Shown here: positions 33,346 to 42,061 of the stretch, one piece after another | Position numbering within the stretch: the first letter of the stretch is position 1 | Layout of the letters: each line of letters starts with the position of its first letter | Program-made: the position numbers and the translations under genes | Notes under the pieces: generated by a model | The model's database searches: none | What the model was told of the DNA's origin: nothing | The model's input: the letters and a program-made list of their open reading frames with translations, nothing else | Assembly (NCBI GenBank): GCA_038243395.1 | Contig: JBBSRC010000008.1 | Location: forward strand, 10,375 to 74,374 | Reading direction: 5' to 3' | Origin: Gelidibacter sp038243395 | GTDB taxonomy: Bacteria > Bacteroidota > Bacteroidia > Flavobacteriales > Flavobacteriaceae | Length of the DNA: 64,000 bases

Positions 33346-34410
33346 ATGAAAATACATAATTTTAGCGCCGGACCTTCAATTTTACCTCAAGAGGTCCTAA
33401 CACAAGCTTCCGAGGCTGTTATCGATTTTAATAACATGGGATTATCCATATTGGAAATTTCACATCGAAGTAAACACTTTGTGGATGTTATGGAAAATGC
33501 AAGAGCTTTAGCTTTGGAGCTGTTGGGTCTTGAAGGGAAAGGTTACAAAGCCTTGTTTTTACAAGGTGGTGCGAGCATGCAGTTTGTCATGGTAGCTCAA
33601 AATTTATTGGAAACTCGTGCAGGCTATTTGAATACAGGAACTTGGAGCAGTAATGCTATTAATGAAGCCAAAGTTTATGGTGACATTCAGGAAGTTGCAT
33701 CTTCAAAAGACGCAGGTTTCAACTACATCCCTAAGGGTTATACTATTCCTGAGAATTACGATTATTTCCACTGTACTTCCAACAATACCATTTTTGGAAC
33801 ACAAATGAAGCAATTTCCAAATTCTCCAATTCCAATGGTTTGTGATATGAGTAGCGATATTTTCTCGCGAGAAATGGATTTCTCCAAATTTGGTCTCATA
33901 TATGCTGGCGCGCAAAAAAACATGGGTCCTGCAGGAACAACTTTAGTAGTTGTTAAAGAAGATATTTTAGGAAAAGTCTCTGGTAAAATCCCTGGGATCA
34001 TGAATTATAAAGAACAAATTGATAAAAACAGCATGTTTAATACCCCTCCAGTTTTTGCTGTGTACACGTCAATGCTTACTTTGGAATGGATTAAAAACTT
34101 AGGCGGTATTAAAGCTATGGAAAAACTTAACGAAATGAAATCGCGAGTACTTTATTCTGAAGTAGATCTGAATCCTTTATTTAAGGGATATGCTGCTAAG
34201 GAAGATCGTTCGATGATGAACGGAACGTTCACTTTGATTAATGATGATTTGAAGGAAACCTTTGAGACTATGTTGAAAGAAGCTGGCATCAGTGGATTAA
34301 ATGGCCATAGAAGTGTTGGTGGCTATAGAGCGTCAATGTACAATGCCTTACCTTTAGACAGCGTTAAAGCATTGGTGGAAGTCATGAGCGAGTTGGAGGC
34401 GAAGGCTTAA
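33346..34410 (+). CDS. serC: Phosphoserine aminotransferase
   Basis: 354 residues, close to SerC of about 360. It starts MKIHNFSAGPSILPQEVL, the usual FSAGPa motif, and the PLP-binding region has LFLQGGASMQF, TGTWSSNAINEA, and YAGAQKNMGPAGTTLVVV with the Schiff-base lysine. The C-terminal MMNGTFTLIN and GLNGHRSVGGYRASMYNA are also conserved. It makes phosphoserine from 3-phosphohydroxypyruvate and glutamate in the cytosol. The next gene is a phosphoglycerate dehydrogenase-like enzyme on the same strand, which supplies the substrate. This gives serine synthesis in two adjacent genes. Confidence 0.96.
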   Translation: MKIHNFSAGPSILPQEVLTQASEAVIDFNNMGLSILEISHRSKHFVDVMENARALALELLGLEGKGYKALFLQGGASMQFVMVAQNLLETRAGYLNTGTWSSNAINEAKVYGDIQEVASSKDAGFNYIPKGYTIPENYDYFHCTSNNTIFGTQMKQFPNSPIPMVCDMSSDIFSREMDFSKFGLIYAGAQKNMGPAGTTLVVVKEDILGKVSGKIPGIMNYKEQIDKNSMFNTPPVFAVYTSMLTLEWIKNLGGIKAMEKLNEMKSRVLYSEVDLNPLFKGYAAKEDRSMMNGTFTLINDDLKETFETMLKEAGISGLNGHRSVGGYRASMYNALPLDSVKALVEVMSELEAKA

Positions 34411-34479
34411 AAACTAAGTTTGAAGTCAATAATTGATAATCAACATTAGGTTCTTTTAAAAAGAATATTAGAAATATTA

Positions 34480-34545
34480 AAATTTCCGTCTTTCGCGGAA
34501 AAGACAAATTAACAACGAGATTCCCACTTTTGTGGGAATGAAAAA
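34480..34545. repeat. Pair of short palindromes between serC and serA
   Basis: Two neighbouring hairpins: TTTCCG/CGGAAA (34483-34501) and TTCCCAC/GTGGGAA (34521-34538). The second is flanked by GAGA and TGA. A hairpin of the same layout (GAGA + CCCGC stem + TTA) lies at 59192-59218, so this may be a dispersed palindromic element. Confidence 0.5.
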
Positions 34546-34554
34546 TAAATTTTC

Positions 34555-35517
34555 ATGAAAGTATTAGCAAACGACGGAATTTCACAAAGCGGTATCGATG
34601 CTTTAACGGCAGCGGGCATTGAAGTAATAACAACTACAGTTGCACAAGAACAACTGTGTAATTATATTAATGAACACCATATCGATGTTTTGTTGGTACG
34701 GAGTGCTACCACGGTAAGAAAAGACCTGATTGACTCTTGTCAAAGCCTTAGGGTAATTGGTCGTGGTGGTGTAGGTATGGACAATATAGACGTTGATTAT
34801 GCACGTAGCAAAGGCCTACAGGTTATCAACACTCCAGCAGCCTCATCACAATCTGTTGCCGAATTGGTGTTTGCTCATTTATTTGGAGGTGTAAGATTCT
34901 TGCACGATGCTAATAGAAATATGCCATTAGATGGCGATTCAAAATTTAACGCACTTAAAAAGAACTATGCCAAAGGCACTGAATTAAGAGGTAAAACCTT
35001 AGGGATAGTTGGTTTTGGCCGTATTGGAAGAGAAGTTGCTAAAATTGCACTTGGTGTAGGTATGAAAGTTATGGCCAGCGATATGTTTGTTGATAAAGCA
35101 ACCATAAAAGTTAATTTTTTCGATGGAAGATTCATTGATTTCGAAATTGAAACTGTGTCCATGGAAGAGATCTATAAGCAATCTGATTTTATCACTTTAC
35201 ATGTACCGGCGCAAGATGGCTATGTCATTGGTGCTAAACAATTTGAACAAATGAAAAATGGTGTGGGCATTGTTAATGCCGCTCGTGGAGGTGTCATTGA
35301 TGAAGTCGCCTTAGTTATGGCTCTGGAAAGCGGAAAAGTTGCTTTTGCCGGATTGGATACTTTTGAAAGCGAACCAACACCTGCAGTTCAAGTTTTAATG
35401 AATGGGCGCATATCCTTAACACCTCATATTGGCGCAGCCACTAATGAAGCACAAGATAGAATTGGAACGGAATTGGCATCGCAACTAGTAAGTTATTTAA
35501 ATAGCGCACAAATTTAA
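34555..35517 (+). CDS. serA: D-3-phosphoglycerate dehydrogenase-like 2-hydroxyacid dehydrogenase
   Basis: 320 residues: short form without the C-terminal ACT domain. The substrate domain holds LRVIGRGGVGMDNIDVDYAR. The NAD domain has LGIVGFGRIGREVAKIA, NAARGGVIDEVALVMALESG (catalytic Arg), LDTFESEP (Glu) and LTPHIGAATNEA (catalytic His). It oxidises 3-phosphoglycerate to phosphohydroxypyruvate, the first step of serine synthesis. Lack of ACT domain predicts no direct serine feedback. It follows serC by 144 bases, with the palindrome pair in the gap, and ends in a strong terminator. Confidence 0.9.
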   Translation: MKVLANDGISQSGIDALTAAGIEVITTTVAQEQLCNYINEHHIDVLLVRSATTVRKDLIDSCQSLRVIGRGGVGMDNIDVDYARSKGLQVINTPAASSQSVAELVFAHLFGGVRFLHDANRNMPLDGDSKFNALKKNYAKGTELRGKTLGIVGFGRIGREVAKIALGVGMKVMASDMFVDKATIKVNFFDGRFIDFEIETVSMEEIYKQSDFITLHVPAQDGYVIGAKQFEQMKNGVGIVNAARGGVIDEVALVMALESGKVAFAGLDTFESEPTPAVQVLMNGRISLTPHIGAATNEAQDRIGTELASQLVSYLNSAQI

Positions 35518-35541
35518 AAGTTATTAACATAAGTTATATTT

Positions 35542-35580
35542 AAATGCTTGCAACGACATATGTTGCAAGCATTTTTTGTA
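35542..35580 (+). terminator. Strong intrinsic terminator after serA
   Basis: Thirteen-base perfect stem (AAATGCTTGCAAC at 35542-35554, GTTGCAAGCATTT at 35562-35574), 7-base loop, then a T-run. Confidence 0.93.
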
Positions 35581-35612
35581 TTTTGATGCATCAATCTTAA
35601 AATCAATTATTT

Positions 35613-36254
35613 ATGTCTGGTATTATGGATATTTTAAATAGCGACCTTGGAAAATCCTTGGTTAGTGGTGTTTCGGCTCAAACCAATCAGCCCCAAGGTA
35701 AAACACAAGAAGTATTAAGTATGGCTCTGCCCGTGTTAATGACGGCCATGAAGCGCAACGCCTCTACCCCAGAAGGTGCACAAGGCCTACTAAGCGCCTT
35801 AACAGATAAGCACGATGGAAGTATTCTGAGTAATCTTGGCGGATTATTTAGCGGCGGCGTTGATGATAATGTCATGACTGATGGAAGTAAGATCCTTGGC
35901 CATGTTCTTGGGGACAAACAAAATAACGTTGAAAACGCAATCAGTCTCAAAACTGGTGTTAATACCAGTTCCGTTGCACAAATCATAAAAGTTGCAGCTC
36001 CAATATTAATGGGTCTATTAGGCAATCAAGCCAAACAGCAAAATGTTAGTAGCCCAGGTGGATTAGAAGATTTATTAGGCGGACTTTTAGGTGGAAGTTC
36101 TCAGAATAATGAACAAAGCTTTTTAGAATCAATTCTTGATGCTAATAAAGATGGAAGCATTATCGACGATGTTACAGGAATGTTCTCAGGCGGCGACAGA
36201 AAGAAAGGCGGAATTGGAGGTCTCATTGGAGGTATGTTTGGAGGAAAAGAATAG
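35613..36254 (+). CDS. DUF937 family protein
   Basis: 213 residues. The domain starts MSGIMDILNSDLGKSLV and has the DUF937 character: amphipathic helices, repeated Gly-rich turns (LGGLFSGGVDD, LEDLLGGLLGGSSQNN), and a Gly/Lys tail (GGIGGLIGGMFGGKE). There is no signal peptide. The family (YidB-like) is widespread and has no fixed function. Its position next to serA and the two small membrane genes gives no clear role. It is bounded on both sides by terminators, so it is a single-gene unit. Confidence 0.88.
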   Translation: MSGIMDILNSDLGKSLVSGVSAQTNQPQGKTQEVLSMALPVLMTAMKRNASTPEGAQGLLSALTDKHDGSILSNLGGLFSGGVDDNVMTDGSKILGHVLGDKQNNVENAISLKTGVNTSSVAQIIKVAAPILMGLLGNQAKQQNVSSPGGLEDLLGGLLGGSSQNNEQSFLESILDANKDGSIIDDVTGMFSGGDRKKGGIGGLIGGMFGGKE

Positions 36255-36282
36255 GCACTAAAACTTATATTTTTAGGCACTT

Positions 36283-36316
36283 AAAAGTCATGTTTATATA
36301 AACATGACTTTTTTTA
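36283..36316 (+). terminator. Intrinsic terminator after the DUF937 gene
   Basis: Fourteen-base stem (AAAAGTCATGTTTA at 36283-36296, TAAACATGACTTTT at 36299-36312) with a 2-base centre, then T-run. As RNA the loop would open several bases. It is symmetric, so it could act on both strands. Confidence 0.88.
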
Positions 36317-36382
36317 TTTAACAATTTTGGAATATAACTAGGTCAACAATTTTTTGTAACTTTTAAAGTAAATAAAAATTTC

Positions 36383-36814
36383 ATGAAATCAATTGCGACA
36401 CTTTTAATTTTAGGACTTTTTGTGGTGTCTTGTAACAGTTCTAAATCCACTGTGAAAAGGGCTTCCAGTAATACTACTGCCGTTCAAGATACGGTCAGAA
36501 TTGCAAATGATTCTTTGGAATATGAAATCCTTATCATTGAACCAGGTTTCAACTCGTGGCTTGCCTCTACAGCAAAACCAGAAGGATATCACTCACTGGC
36601 CTATATGGTGAACCGGAATATACAATACGTTATGGAATGGAATCAACGGGTATTACAACCACAACGCTATAACCCCAATCTCTATGAACTTCAAATAGAT
36701 TATCAACCCAACGTAGATTACGGTTATGAGGTTAATTACAAGCTCTATAATTACTTCATCTTCTTTCAATTAACCTACAACCAGAGATTAGGACCTTTTG
36801 TCCCTCGCATTTAA
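36383..36814 (+). CDS. Small lipoprotein, DUF6146-like
   Basis: 143 residues. The signal MKSIATLLILGLFVVSCNSS carries the lipobox Cys at residue 17. The mature chain has YEILIIEPGFNSWLASTAKP, YMVNRNIQYVMEWNQRV and YEVNYKLYNYFIFFQLTYNQ, which I connect from memory to the flavobacterial family DUF6146. No catalytic motif. It is probably tethered to the inner leaflet of the outer membrane or exposed in the periplasm. The downstream neighbour is a DUF6787-like membrane protein, and the two are often adjacent in Flavobacteriaceae. Function unknown. Confidence 0.85.
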   Translation: MKSIATLLILGLFVVSCNSSKSTVKRASSNTTAVQDTVRIANDSLEYEILIIEPGFNSWLASTAKPEGYHSLAYMVNRNIQYVMEWNQRVLQPQRYNPNLYELQIDYQPNVDYGYEVNYKLYNYFIFFQLTYNQRLGPFVPRI

Positions 36815-36852
36815 TAGAAATTTGAAGTATCTTCGCACCGCAAATTTGTGTG

Positions 36853-37350
36853 ATGATTAAATTTAAACAAAACTGGCAAATCCAACAGAACTGGCAATTA
36901 ATTTTTCCAGTACTTGGTATTCTTATTTTAGGTTATTGCTCCTATCGACTCGCTGATGTTATTGTCGGCGATATTAATTTGTTTATGGTTTTAATAGCAA
37001 CTGTTGTCCTATTTTTTATCCTTTTAAAGGTGATATTATTTCTCTTTAAAAAATTAGAACGCAAATGGATCTTAGATTACAGATGGGAAATGATCCGCGT
37101 ATTTATTGTTTTTTCGATAACCGGTTCGTCTTCAGTTTTTGTTGGAAAACCCATCATGGCGATGATCGGCATCACAAAAGAAAACTTAAACACCGCCGTT
37201 TACTGGACTTTATATATTATCGTAGGCCTTATATTTTATCAAATTTTATTGGTCTTTTTTGGATGGCTATTTGGCCAATTTAAATTCTTTTGGGAGTTTG
37301 AAAAGAAAATGATGAGTAGAATCGGTTTCAAGAAGTTTTCGGATCAATGA
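36853..37350 (+). CDS. Membrane protein, DUF6787-like
   Basis: 165 residues from the ATG; a GTG three bases earlier is also possible. Four hydrophobic helices are seen (about 18-35, 42-65, 84-105, 118-145). A short positively charged tail follows (FEKKMMSRIGFKKFSD). The helices contain no catalytic motif. I link it from memory to the flavobacterial family DUF6787, which is often next to DUF6146. A TATCTTCG box, one mismatch from the -7 consensus, lies at 36828-36835. It overlaps the next gene by 4 bases. Function unknown. Confidence 0.85.
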   Translation: MIKFKQNWQIQQNWQLIFPVLGILILGYCSYRLADVIVGDINLFMVLIATVVLFFILLKVILFLFKKLERKWILDYRWEMIRVFIVFSITGSSSVFVGKPIMAMIGITKENLNTAVYWTLYIIVGLIFYQILLVFFGWLFGQFKFFWEFEKKMMSRIGFKKFSDQ

Positions 37351-37685
37351 TTTATTTACGACAACATATCGCATTTAAAATATTAACCCTCACTCTAGTG
37401 GTTACGCTTTTGTTGCCTTCTGCCGTGAAATTTATGCACATTTTTGAAAAGCATCAGCACGAAGTGTGTTATGGCGAGTCAGATTCTCATTTTCATACTC
37501 TCGATATTGATTGTGAATTTTACAAGTTCAAACTAAACGTACCCTTTACCTTTCCTGAAAATGTTACTGTATTAATTGCCTACATTGAAATTAATACTTT
37601 AAGAAACAAAGACTATAGCTTCCTTAGCGATTATCAAAGACTTCACTTTTCACTTCGAGGTCCTCCTGCATTTAATTTAATCTAA
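37347..37685 (+). CDS. Small His-rich membrane-anchored protein
   Basis: 112 residues. A hydrophobic N-terminal helix (about 9-28, FKILTLTLVVTLLLPSAVKF) is followed by HIFEKHQHEVCYGESDSHFH, six histidines and one cysteine in about 20 residues, and a second DIDCEFYKFK. This looks like a metal-binding periplasmic or extracytoplasmic segment. The gene overlaps the previous one by 4 bases and lies 103 bases upstream of a TonB receptor that also has a His-rich loop. It may take part in metal uptake or sensing. I do not recognise a named family. Confidence 0.78.
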   Translation: MIYLRQHIAFKILTLTLVVTLLLPSAVKFMHIFEKHQHEVCYGESDSHFHTLDIDCEFYKFKLNVPFTFPENVTVLIAYIEINTLRNKDYSFLSDYQRLHFSLRGPPAFNLI

Positions 37686-37714
37686 TATTTCCTGAAATCA
37701 ATTAAGAATCTCTT

Positions 37715-37754
37715 TCTGAATTATTTCAGATTTCTCTTTCTGAAGAAATTCAGA
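37715..37754. promoter_or_regulatory. Two identical-arm palindromes spaced 24 bases upstream of TonB receptor
   Basis: TCTGAA-N4-TTCAGA occurs at 37715-37730 and again at 37739-37754, exactly 24 bases apart, each preceded by TCTCTTTC-type sequence. They lie 34-74 bases before the receptor's ATG. Two like operators spaced near two helical turns suggest cooperative binding by a dimeric regulator, perhaps a metal sensor. Confidence 0.6.
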
Positions 37755-37788
37755 ATTCTCCTTCATTAAATTAATTCAAAACATATTT

Positions 37789-40008
37789 ATGAAATATCTT
37801 TTCAATGCATTGCTATTTTTGGCATTTTCATCCATTTACGCACAAAACACATTAAGCGGTAATGTTGTGGAAAAAAATTCAAAAGCACCTATAATTTTTG
37901 CGAATATTTATTTGCCACAACTTGAAAAAGGTGCAACGACCGATGATAACGGTCATTATTTACTTTCGAATATTCCAAATGGCACTTATTCCATCGTTGT
38001 TTCAATTATTGGTTACGAAACATTTTCTAGGAATGTAAACTTTCCTTTTCCAAATGATTTAAATATAGAACTGATACCATCTGCCATTGAAATGGAAGAA
38101 ATCATCATATCAACACCGTTTCATAAGCTGCAAAGTGAGAACGTGATGATGGTTGAACGTAAAACTATTGCCAATTTAAAAGCGAAAGGTGCGGTAACAT
38201 TGGCAGACGGCCTTACGACAATTGCTGGTGTTGAAAGTATTACCACCGGTGTTAGTATCGGAAAACCAGTCATTAGAGGTTTGAGTTCCAATCGCGTTTT
38301 AGTTTATACTCAAGGCGTACGATTAGAAAATCAACAATTTGGAGATGAACATGGGCTCGGATTGAGCGATGCCGGAATTGAGAGCGTGGAAGTGATTAAA
38401 GGGCCCGCTTCCCTACTCTATGGAAGTGATGCGCTCGGTGGTGTACTATATTTAAATCCTGAAAGATTCGCCCAAATAAACACGGATAAAGCAGATGCCA
38501 GCTACAATTATTTTAGCAGTACGCAAGGCTTCAGTACGGATGCGGGATACAAAGCTTCCGGAGACCATTTTAAATTATTATTCAGAGGAAGTCTTGCAGA
38601 GCACGCCGATTATAACACTGCCGATTACAGAGTGACCAACACGCGATTTAGAGAACAAGATTTTAAAACAGGTTTAGGTTATCAGAAATCGAATTTTAAA
38701 ACTGAAGTGCGCTACAACGTCAATAATTCTAAGCTAGGAATTCCTTACCAGCTGGGAGAACAGACCACAAAAAGAACACCTTTACTGCCTTTTCAGGAAA
38801 TCACAAATCATGTGTTGAGTTCAAAATCTACGGTCTTTTTCAATAACTCGAGTTTGGAGGTTAATTTGGGGTTGCTTTATAACGACCGGAAAGAATTTGA
38901 AGACCATCATCATGACGACCATGACGATCATGAAGATCAAGACGATGAAAATCATGAAGCTTTGGAAGCAGCACTGCACATGAAATTAAAAACCTTTAAT
39001 TACGATGTCAAATACAATTTGCCAACTCTGGGTAAATTTGAAACAATTGTGGGTGTTCAGGGCATGACCCAAAGTAATGCCAATTATGGGGAGGAACAAC
39101 TAATTCCGGATGCTACAACCAACGATATTGGTTTTTTGGCAACATCACACATCCATTTTGAAAATTCCGACATTCAAATTGGAGCACGGTTTGATCACAG
39201 AGCTATTGACGTGATATCTGGTTTAACTAAAGATTTTTCAAGCTTTAATGGAGCGGTTGGATATAAAACCAAGTTTGCTGAAAAAATTACGACAAGGCTT
39301 AATTTTGCTTCAGGATATAGAGCTCCAAATTTGGCTGAACTTACTTCTGATGGCACTCATGAAGGCACTAACCGTTATGAGATAGGAAATGAAAAACTAA
39401 AAAATGAGCAGAATTTCCAAGCCGATTTAGCTTTAGAATATAAAAACGAGCATGTTGAAGTTTTCGCCAATGCTTTCTATAATAAAGTGAATAATTATAT
39501 TTTTATTTCCCCAACCGGAGAGCTTATTGAAAACACACCTGTTTATAATTATTTACAAGAAGATGCCTATCTATATGGCGGGGAAATCGGATTGCATATT
39601 CACCCGCATCCTTTAGATTGGTTACACCTTGAAAGTAGTTTTGAGACAGTAACGGGAAAGCAAAAAAACAATAACTATTTGCCACTTATTCCTTCGAATT
39701 CTTTATCCAATACTTTGAGAGTTGAATTCGACTCTAAATCTGTACAGAAAATCTACGCTTTTGTGCGACTCAATACCAATTTCAAACAGTCGAACATCAG
39801 TCCTTTTGAAACACCAACCAATGGCTACAGTCTTTTAGGCGCTGGTTTTGGAGGCACTGTAACTCTCTTTAAAAATGATTTAGACATTAGAGTTTCGGGA
39901 AATAATTTAACAGATAAAAGGTATATCAATCACTTGTCGCGTTTAAAATCAGAGGGCATCTACAATATCGGTCGAAATATTAATGTAGGATTAACCTATA
40001 ACTTATAA
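37789..40008 (+). CDS. TonB-dependent outer-membrane receptor with His/Asp-rich loop
   Basis: 739 residues. Signal peptide MKYLFNALLFLAFSSIYAQ. A carboxypeptidase-D regulatory-like domain covers about 20-105 (GHYLLSNIPNGTYSIVVSI). The plug follows (PVIRGLSSNRVLVYTQGVRL, VEVIKGPASLLYGSDALGG). The rest is the 22-strand barrel, ending LTYNL with the terminal aromatic/hydrophobic residue pattern. Near residues 372-390 a loop reads HHHDDHDDHEDQDDENH. Such loops occur in zinc receptors of the ZnuD type, so zinc or another transition metal is the likely cargo. The upstream gene encodes a small His-rich protein and the promoter region has paired palindromes. Confidence 0.92.
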   Translation: MKYLFNALLFLAFSSIYAQNTLSGNVVEKNSKAPIIFANIYLPQLEKGATTDDNGHYLLSNIPNGTYSIVVSIIGYETFSRNVNFPFPNDLNIELIPSAIEMEEIIISTPFHKLQSENVMMVERKTIANLKAKGAVTLADGLTTIAGVESITTGVSIGKPVIRGLSSNRVLVYTQGVRLENQQFGDEHGLGLSDAGIESVEVIKGPASLLYGSDALGGVLYLNPERFAQINTDKADASYNYFSSTQGFSTDAGYKASGDHFKLLFRGSLAEHADYNTADYRVTNTRFREQDFKTGLGYQKSNFKTEVRYNVNNSKLGIPYQLGEQTTKRTPLLPFQEITNHVLSSKSTVFFNNSSLEVNLGLLYNDRKEFEDHHHDDHDDHEDQDDENHEALEAALHMKLKTFNYDVKYNLPTLGKFETIVGVQGMTQSNANYGEEQLIPDATTNDIGFLATSHIHFENSDIQIGARFDHRAIDVISGLTKDFSSFNGAVGYKTKFAEKITTRLNFASGYRAPNLAELTSDGTHEGTNRYEIGNEKLKNEQNFQADLALEYKNEHVEVFANAFYNKVNNYIFISPTGELIENTPVYNYLQEDAYLYGGEIGLHIHPHPLDWLHLESSFETVTGKQKNNNYLPLIPSNSLSNTLRVEFDSKSVQKIYAFVRLNTNFKQSNISPFETPTNGYSLLGAGFGGTVTLFKNDLDIRVSGNNLTDKRYINHLSRLKSEGIYNIGRNINVGLTYNL

Positions 40009-40061
40009 TTTTTTAATACCGCTCAGATAGTAAAACCAAAAAGTTTAGTAACTATAAAATT

Positions 40062-40096
40062 AAAAATCCCTTTCACAAGCTGAAAGGGATTTTTTT
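40062..40096. terminator. Bidirectional terminator between TonB receptor and 40095 gene
   Basis: Thirteen-base stem (AAAAATCCCTTTC at 40062-40074, GAAAGGGATTTTT at 40082-40094), 7-base loop, T-run on the plus strand and an A-run before it. It serves both convergent genes. Confidence 0.92.
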
Positions 40097-40373
40097 ATTT
40101 TACCTTTAGTTCTATTAGTTTCGGCTTCTTACTGAATACATAAGTATAAAACCACATGATTGTAAAGGACGGAATAATATCAAAGCCCGGTAATATTTCC
40201 TCAACAAAAGAAAATATCCCTGCTACCTTACCCTTTCTGCCCGCGTACATCTTAGACATTAAAAGTCCTGAAACAGGTGCCCAAATAATATCAATAAAAG
40301 TAATCATTCCTACAAAGTCAAGGACGATGCCCAGAACTAACTTTTTATTTTTGCTTAAGTTTTCTAACTTCAT
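40095..40373 (-). CDS. Small hydrophobic membrane protein
   Basis: 92 residues. Hydrophobic segments lie at about 10-38 and 60-80 (LVLGIVLDFVGMITFIDIIW, PSFTIMWFYTYVF) with a basic patch YAGRKGKVAG between them and a Lys-rich tail. No known motif. The protein is probably embedded in the inner membrane. Similar short proteins are seen in Flavobacteriaceae as hypothetical proteins. It is convergent with the TonB receptor and separated from it by a shared terminator, with no operon partner. Confidence 0.78.
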   Translation of the reverse strand: MKLENLSKNKKLVLGIVLDFVGMITFIDIIWAPVSGLLMSKMYAGRKGKVAGIFSFVEEILPGFDIIPSFTIMWFYTYVFSKKPKLIELKVK

Positions 40374-40433
40374 TCTGTTTAGATCAATTTAGATTAATTC
40401 AACTTATTATAGCAAAAAATATACCAAAATAGT

Positions 40434-41033
40434 TTAGGAAAACTTATTACTGATCAGTTTTAGAAACTCATTTCGAGTTTCATTTTGTTCAAATTGTCCT
40501 CTAAATCCTGAAGTGGTCGTCACTGAATTTTGTTTTTGCACCCCGCGCATCATCATGCACATATGTGAAGCTTCAATAACAACAGCAACTCCTTGAGGTT
40601 GAAGCGTATTATTGATACAATCCAAAATCTGTTTTGTTAAACGTTCTTGAACTTGCAAACGTCTCGCAAATATATCAACAATCCTTGGTAATTTACTCAA
40701 TCCGACAATTTGTCCATTGGGGATATAGGCAATATGTGCCTTTCCAAAAAACGGCAAGATATGATGCTCGCAAAGGGAATAAACCTCAATATCCTTCACA
40801 ATTACCATTTCATTATAGGACTCCTTAAACATGGCACTTTTTAATACTTCCGCGGCATCTTGATGATAGCCTTGCGTCAAAAACTGCATCGCTTTTGATG
40901 CACGTTCTGGGGTTTTCAATAACCCTTCCCTATTAACATCCTCGCCAAGATCTTGAATAATGTGCTTATATCTTTCTTTAATGTCATCCGTGACTTTATT
41001 GTCATATTCTTCAAAATGTTCGTAAGGCATCAT
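40434..41033 (-). CDS. folE: GTP cyclohydrolase I
   Basis: 199 residues; a second ATG lies one codon on. The FolE core has DREGLLKTPER-like NREGLLKTPERASKAM, SLCEHHILPFFGKAHIAYIP (zinc Cys and His), GLSKLPRIVDIFARRLQVQERL and ASHMCMMMRGVQKQ with the second zinc Cys, then TSGFRGQF. It opens the imidazole ring of GTP to form dihydroneopterin triphosphate, the first step to folate and tetrahydrobiopterin. It is a cytosolic homodecamer in the family. It is a single gene here, and the next gene on the left is on the same strand but 60 bases away and unrelated. Confidence 0.96.
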   Translation of the reverse strand: MMPYEHFEEYDNKVTDDIKERYKHIIQDLGEDVNREGLLKTPERASKAMQFLTQGYHQDAAEVLKSAMFKESYNEMVIVKDIEVYSLCEHHILPFFGKAHIAYIPNGQIVGLSKLPRIVDIFARRLQVQERLTKQILDCINNTLQPQGVAVVIEASHMCMMMRGVQKQNSVTTTSGFRGQFEQNETRNEFLKLISNKFS

Positions 41034-41397
41034 TTTAAATTTAAGTTCCTATAAAAATACAGCATAAAAATCAAAATTAAACCATAAACTAAATTTTCCC
41101 GTCGTTTCGTGTTCTAAATATTTAAAAACACATTCAAGTTTTTCTGCGAAGTAATGTAATAAAACCAGCTGTTGTTTTTAGTAAATCCTTAATGCGGTAA
41201 AAATTGATTGACGCAATTCAGGAAATTTAGGGAAGCAAGTTTTCAATAATATATTCATTGTTCTCACTTAACTTTCAATGAGAGAATTTCAGTTATTTCT
41301 GTGGTCCTAAATAGAGTTTCCTTGGCTGCGCAGGAATTTGCATTTCATAATTGTAGAACAACAAACAAAATGCTAACTTGCTGTCATTATTAGATCT
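41034..41397. other. 364-base gap between folE and the LolD-like gene
   Basis: Divergent region with no gene that I can support. It is AT-rich with several short T-runs. A possible box TAACTTGC precedes the ABC gene near 41375-41382 but misses one T of the -7 consensus. Confidence 0.4.
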
Positions 41398-42057
41398 ATG
41401 ATAAAAGCAACCAATATTCACAAATATTACACTGATCTTCACGTATTAAAAGGTGTCGATCTTAAAATACAAAAGGGCGAAATTGTGTCCATAGTAGGTG
41501 CTTCAGGCGCCGGAAAGACTACATTATTGCATATTTTAGGTACTTTAGACAGGGCCTCAGCAAAGGAACAGAGCACATTGCATATTAATGATATTGATAT
41601 CATGAATCTGACAGATAAAAATCTGGCAAAATTCAGAAACGAGCATATTGGTTTTATTTTCCAATTTCATCAATTATTACCTGAGTTTACCGCATTGGAG
41701 AATGTATGCCTTCCTGCCTTTATAAAGAACACCTCTAAAAACGATGCCGAAATACGTGCTAAAGAGCTATTGGACTTCTTAGGATTAAGCCATAGATACC
41801 ATCATAAACCTGGAGAATTATCAGGTGGCGAACAACAACGTGTAGCAGTCGCTAGAGCCTTGATCAATAATCCGGAATTAATTTTTGCTGACGAACCGTC
41901 AGGGAACCTAGATAGCGAAAGTGCTGAAAACCTTCATAATCTGTTCTTTAAACTGCGCGACGAGTTTGGCCAAACCTTTGTCATTGTAACGCACAACGAA
42001 GAATTGGCAGATATGGCTGATCGCAAATTAGTTATGGTAGATGGGAAAATTGTTTAG
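41398..42057 (+). CDS. lolD: ABC transporter ATPase, LolD/MacB-like
   Basis: 219 residues, single nucleotide-binding domain. Walker A is VGASGAGKTTLLHILGTLD, the Q-loop is GFIFQFHQLLPEFTALENV, the signature is LSGGEQQRVAVARAL, Walker B is LIFADEPSGNLDS, and the switch His is in FVIVTHNEEL. These are typical of LolD-type ATPases that power release of lipoproteins from the inner membrane, or of MacB-like exporters. No membrane partner gene is adjacent. A pair of very small genes lies convergent just downstream. Confidence 0.9.
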   Translation: MIKATNIHKYYTDLHVLKGVDLKIQKGEIVSIVGASGAGKTTLLHILGTLDRASAKEQSTLHINDIDIMNLTDKNLAKFRNEHIGFIFQFHQLLPEFTALENVCLPAFIKNTSKNDAEIRAKELLDFLGLSHRYHHKPGELSGGEQQRVAVARALINNPELIFADEPSGNLDSESAENLHNLFFKLRDEFGQTFVIVTHNEELADMADRKLVMVDGKIV

Positions 42058-42061
42058 AGTT

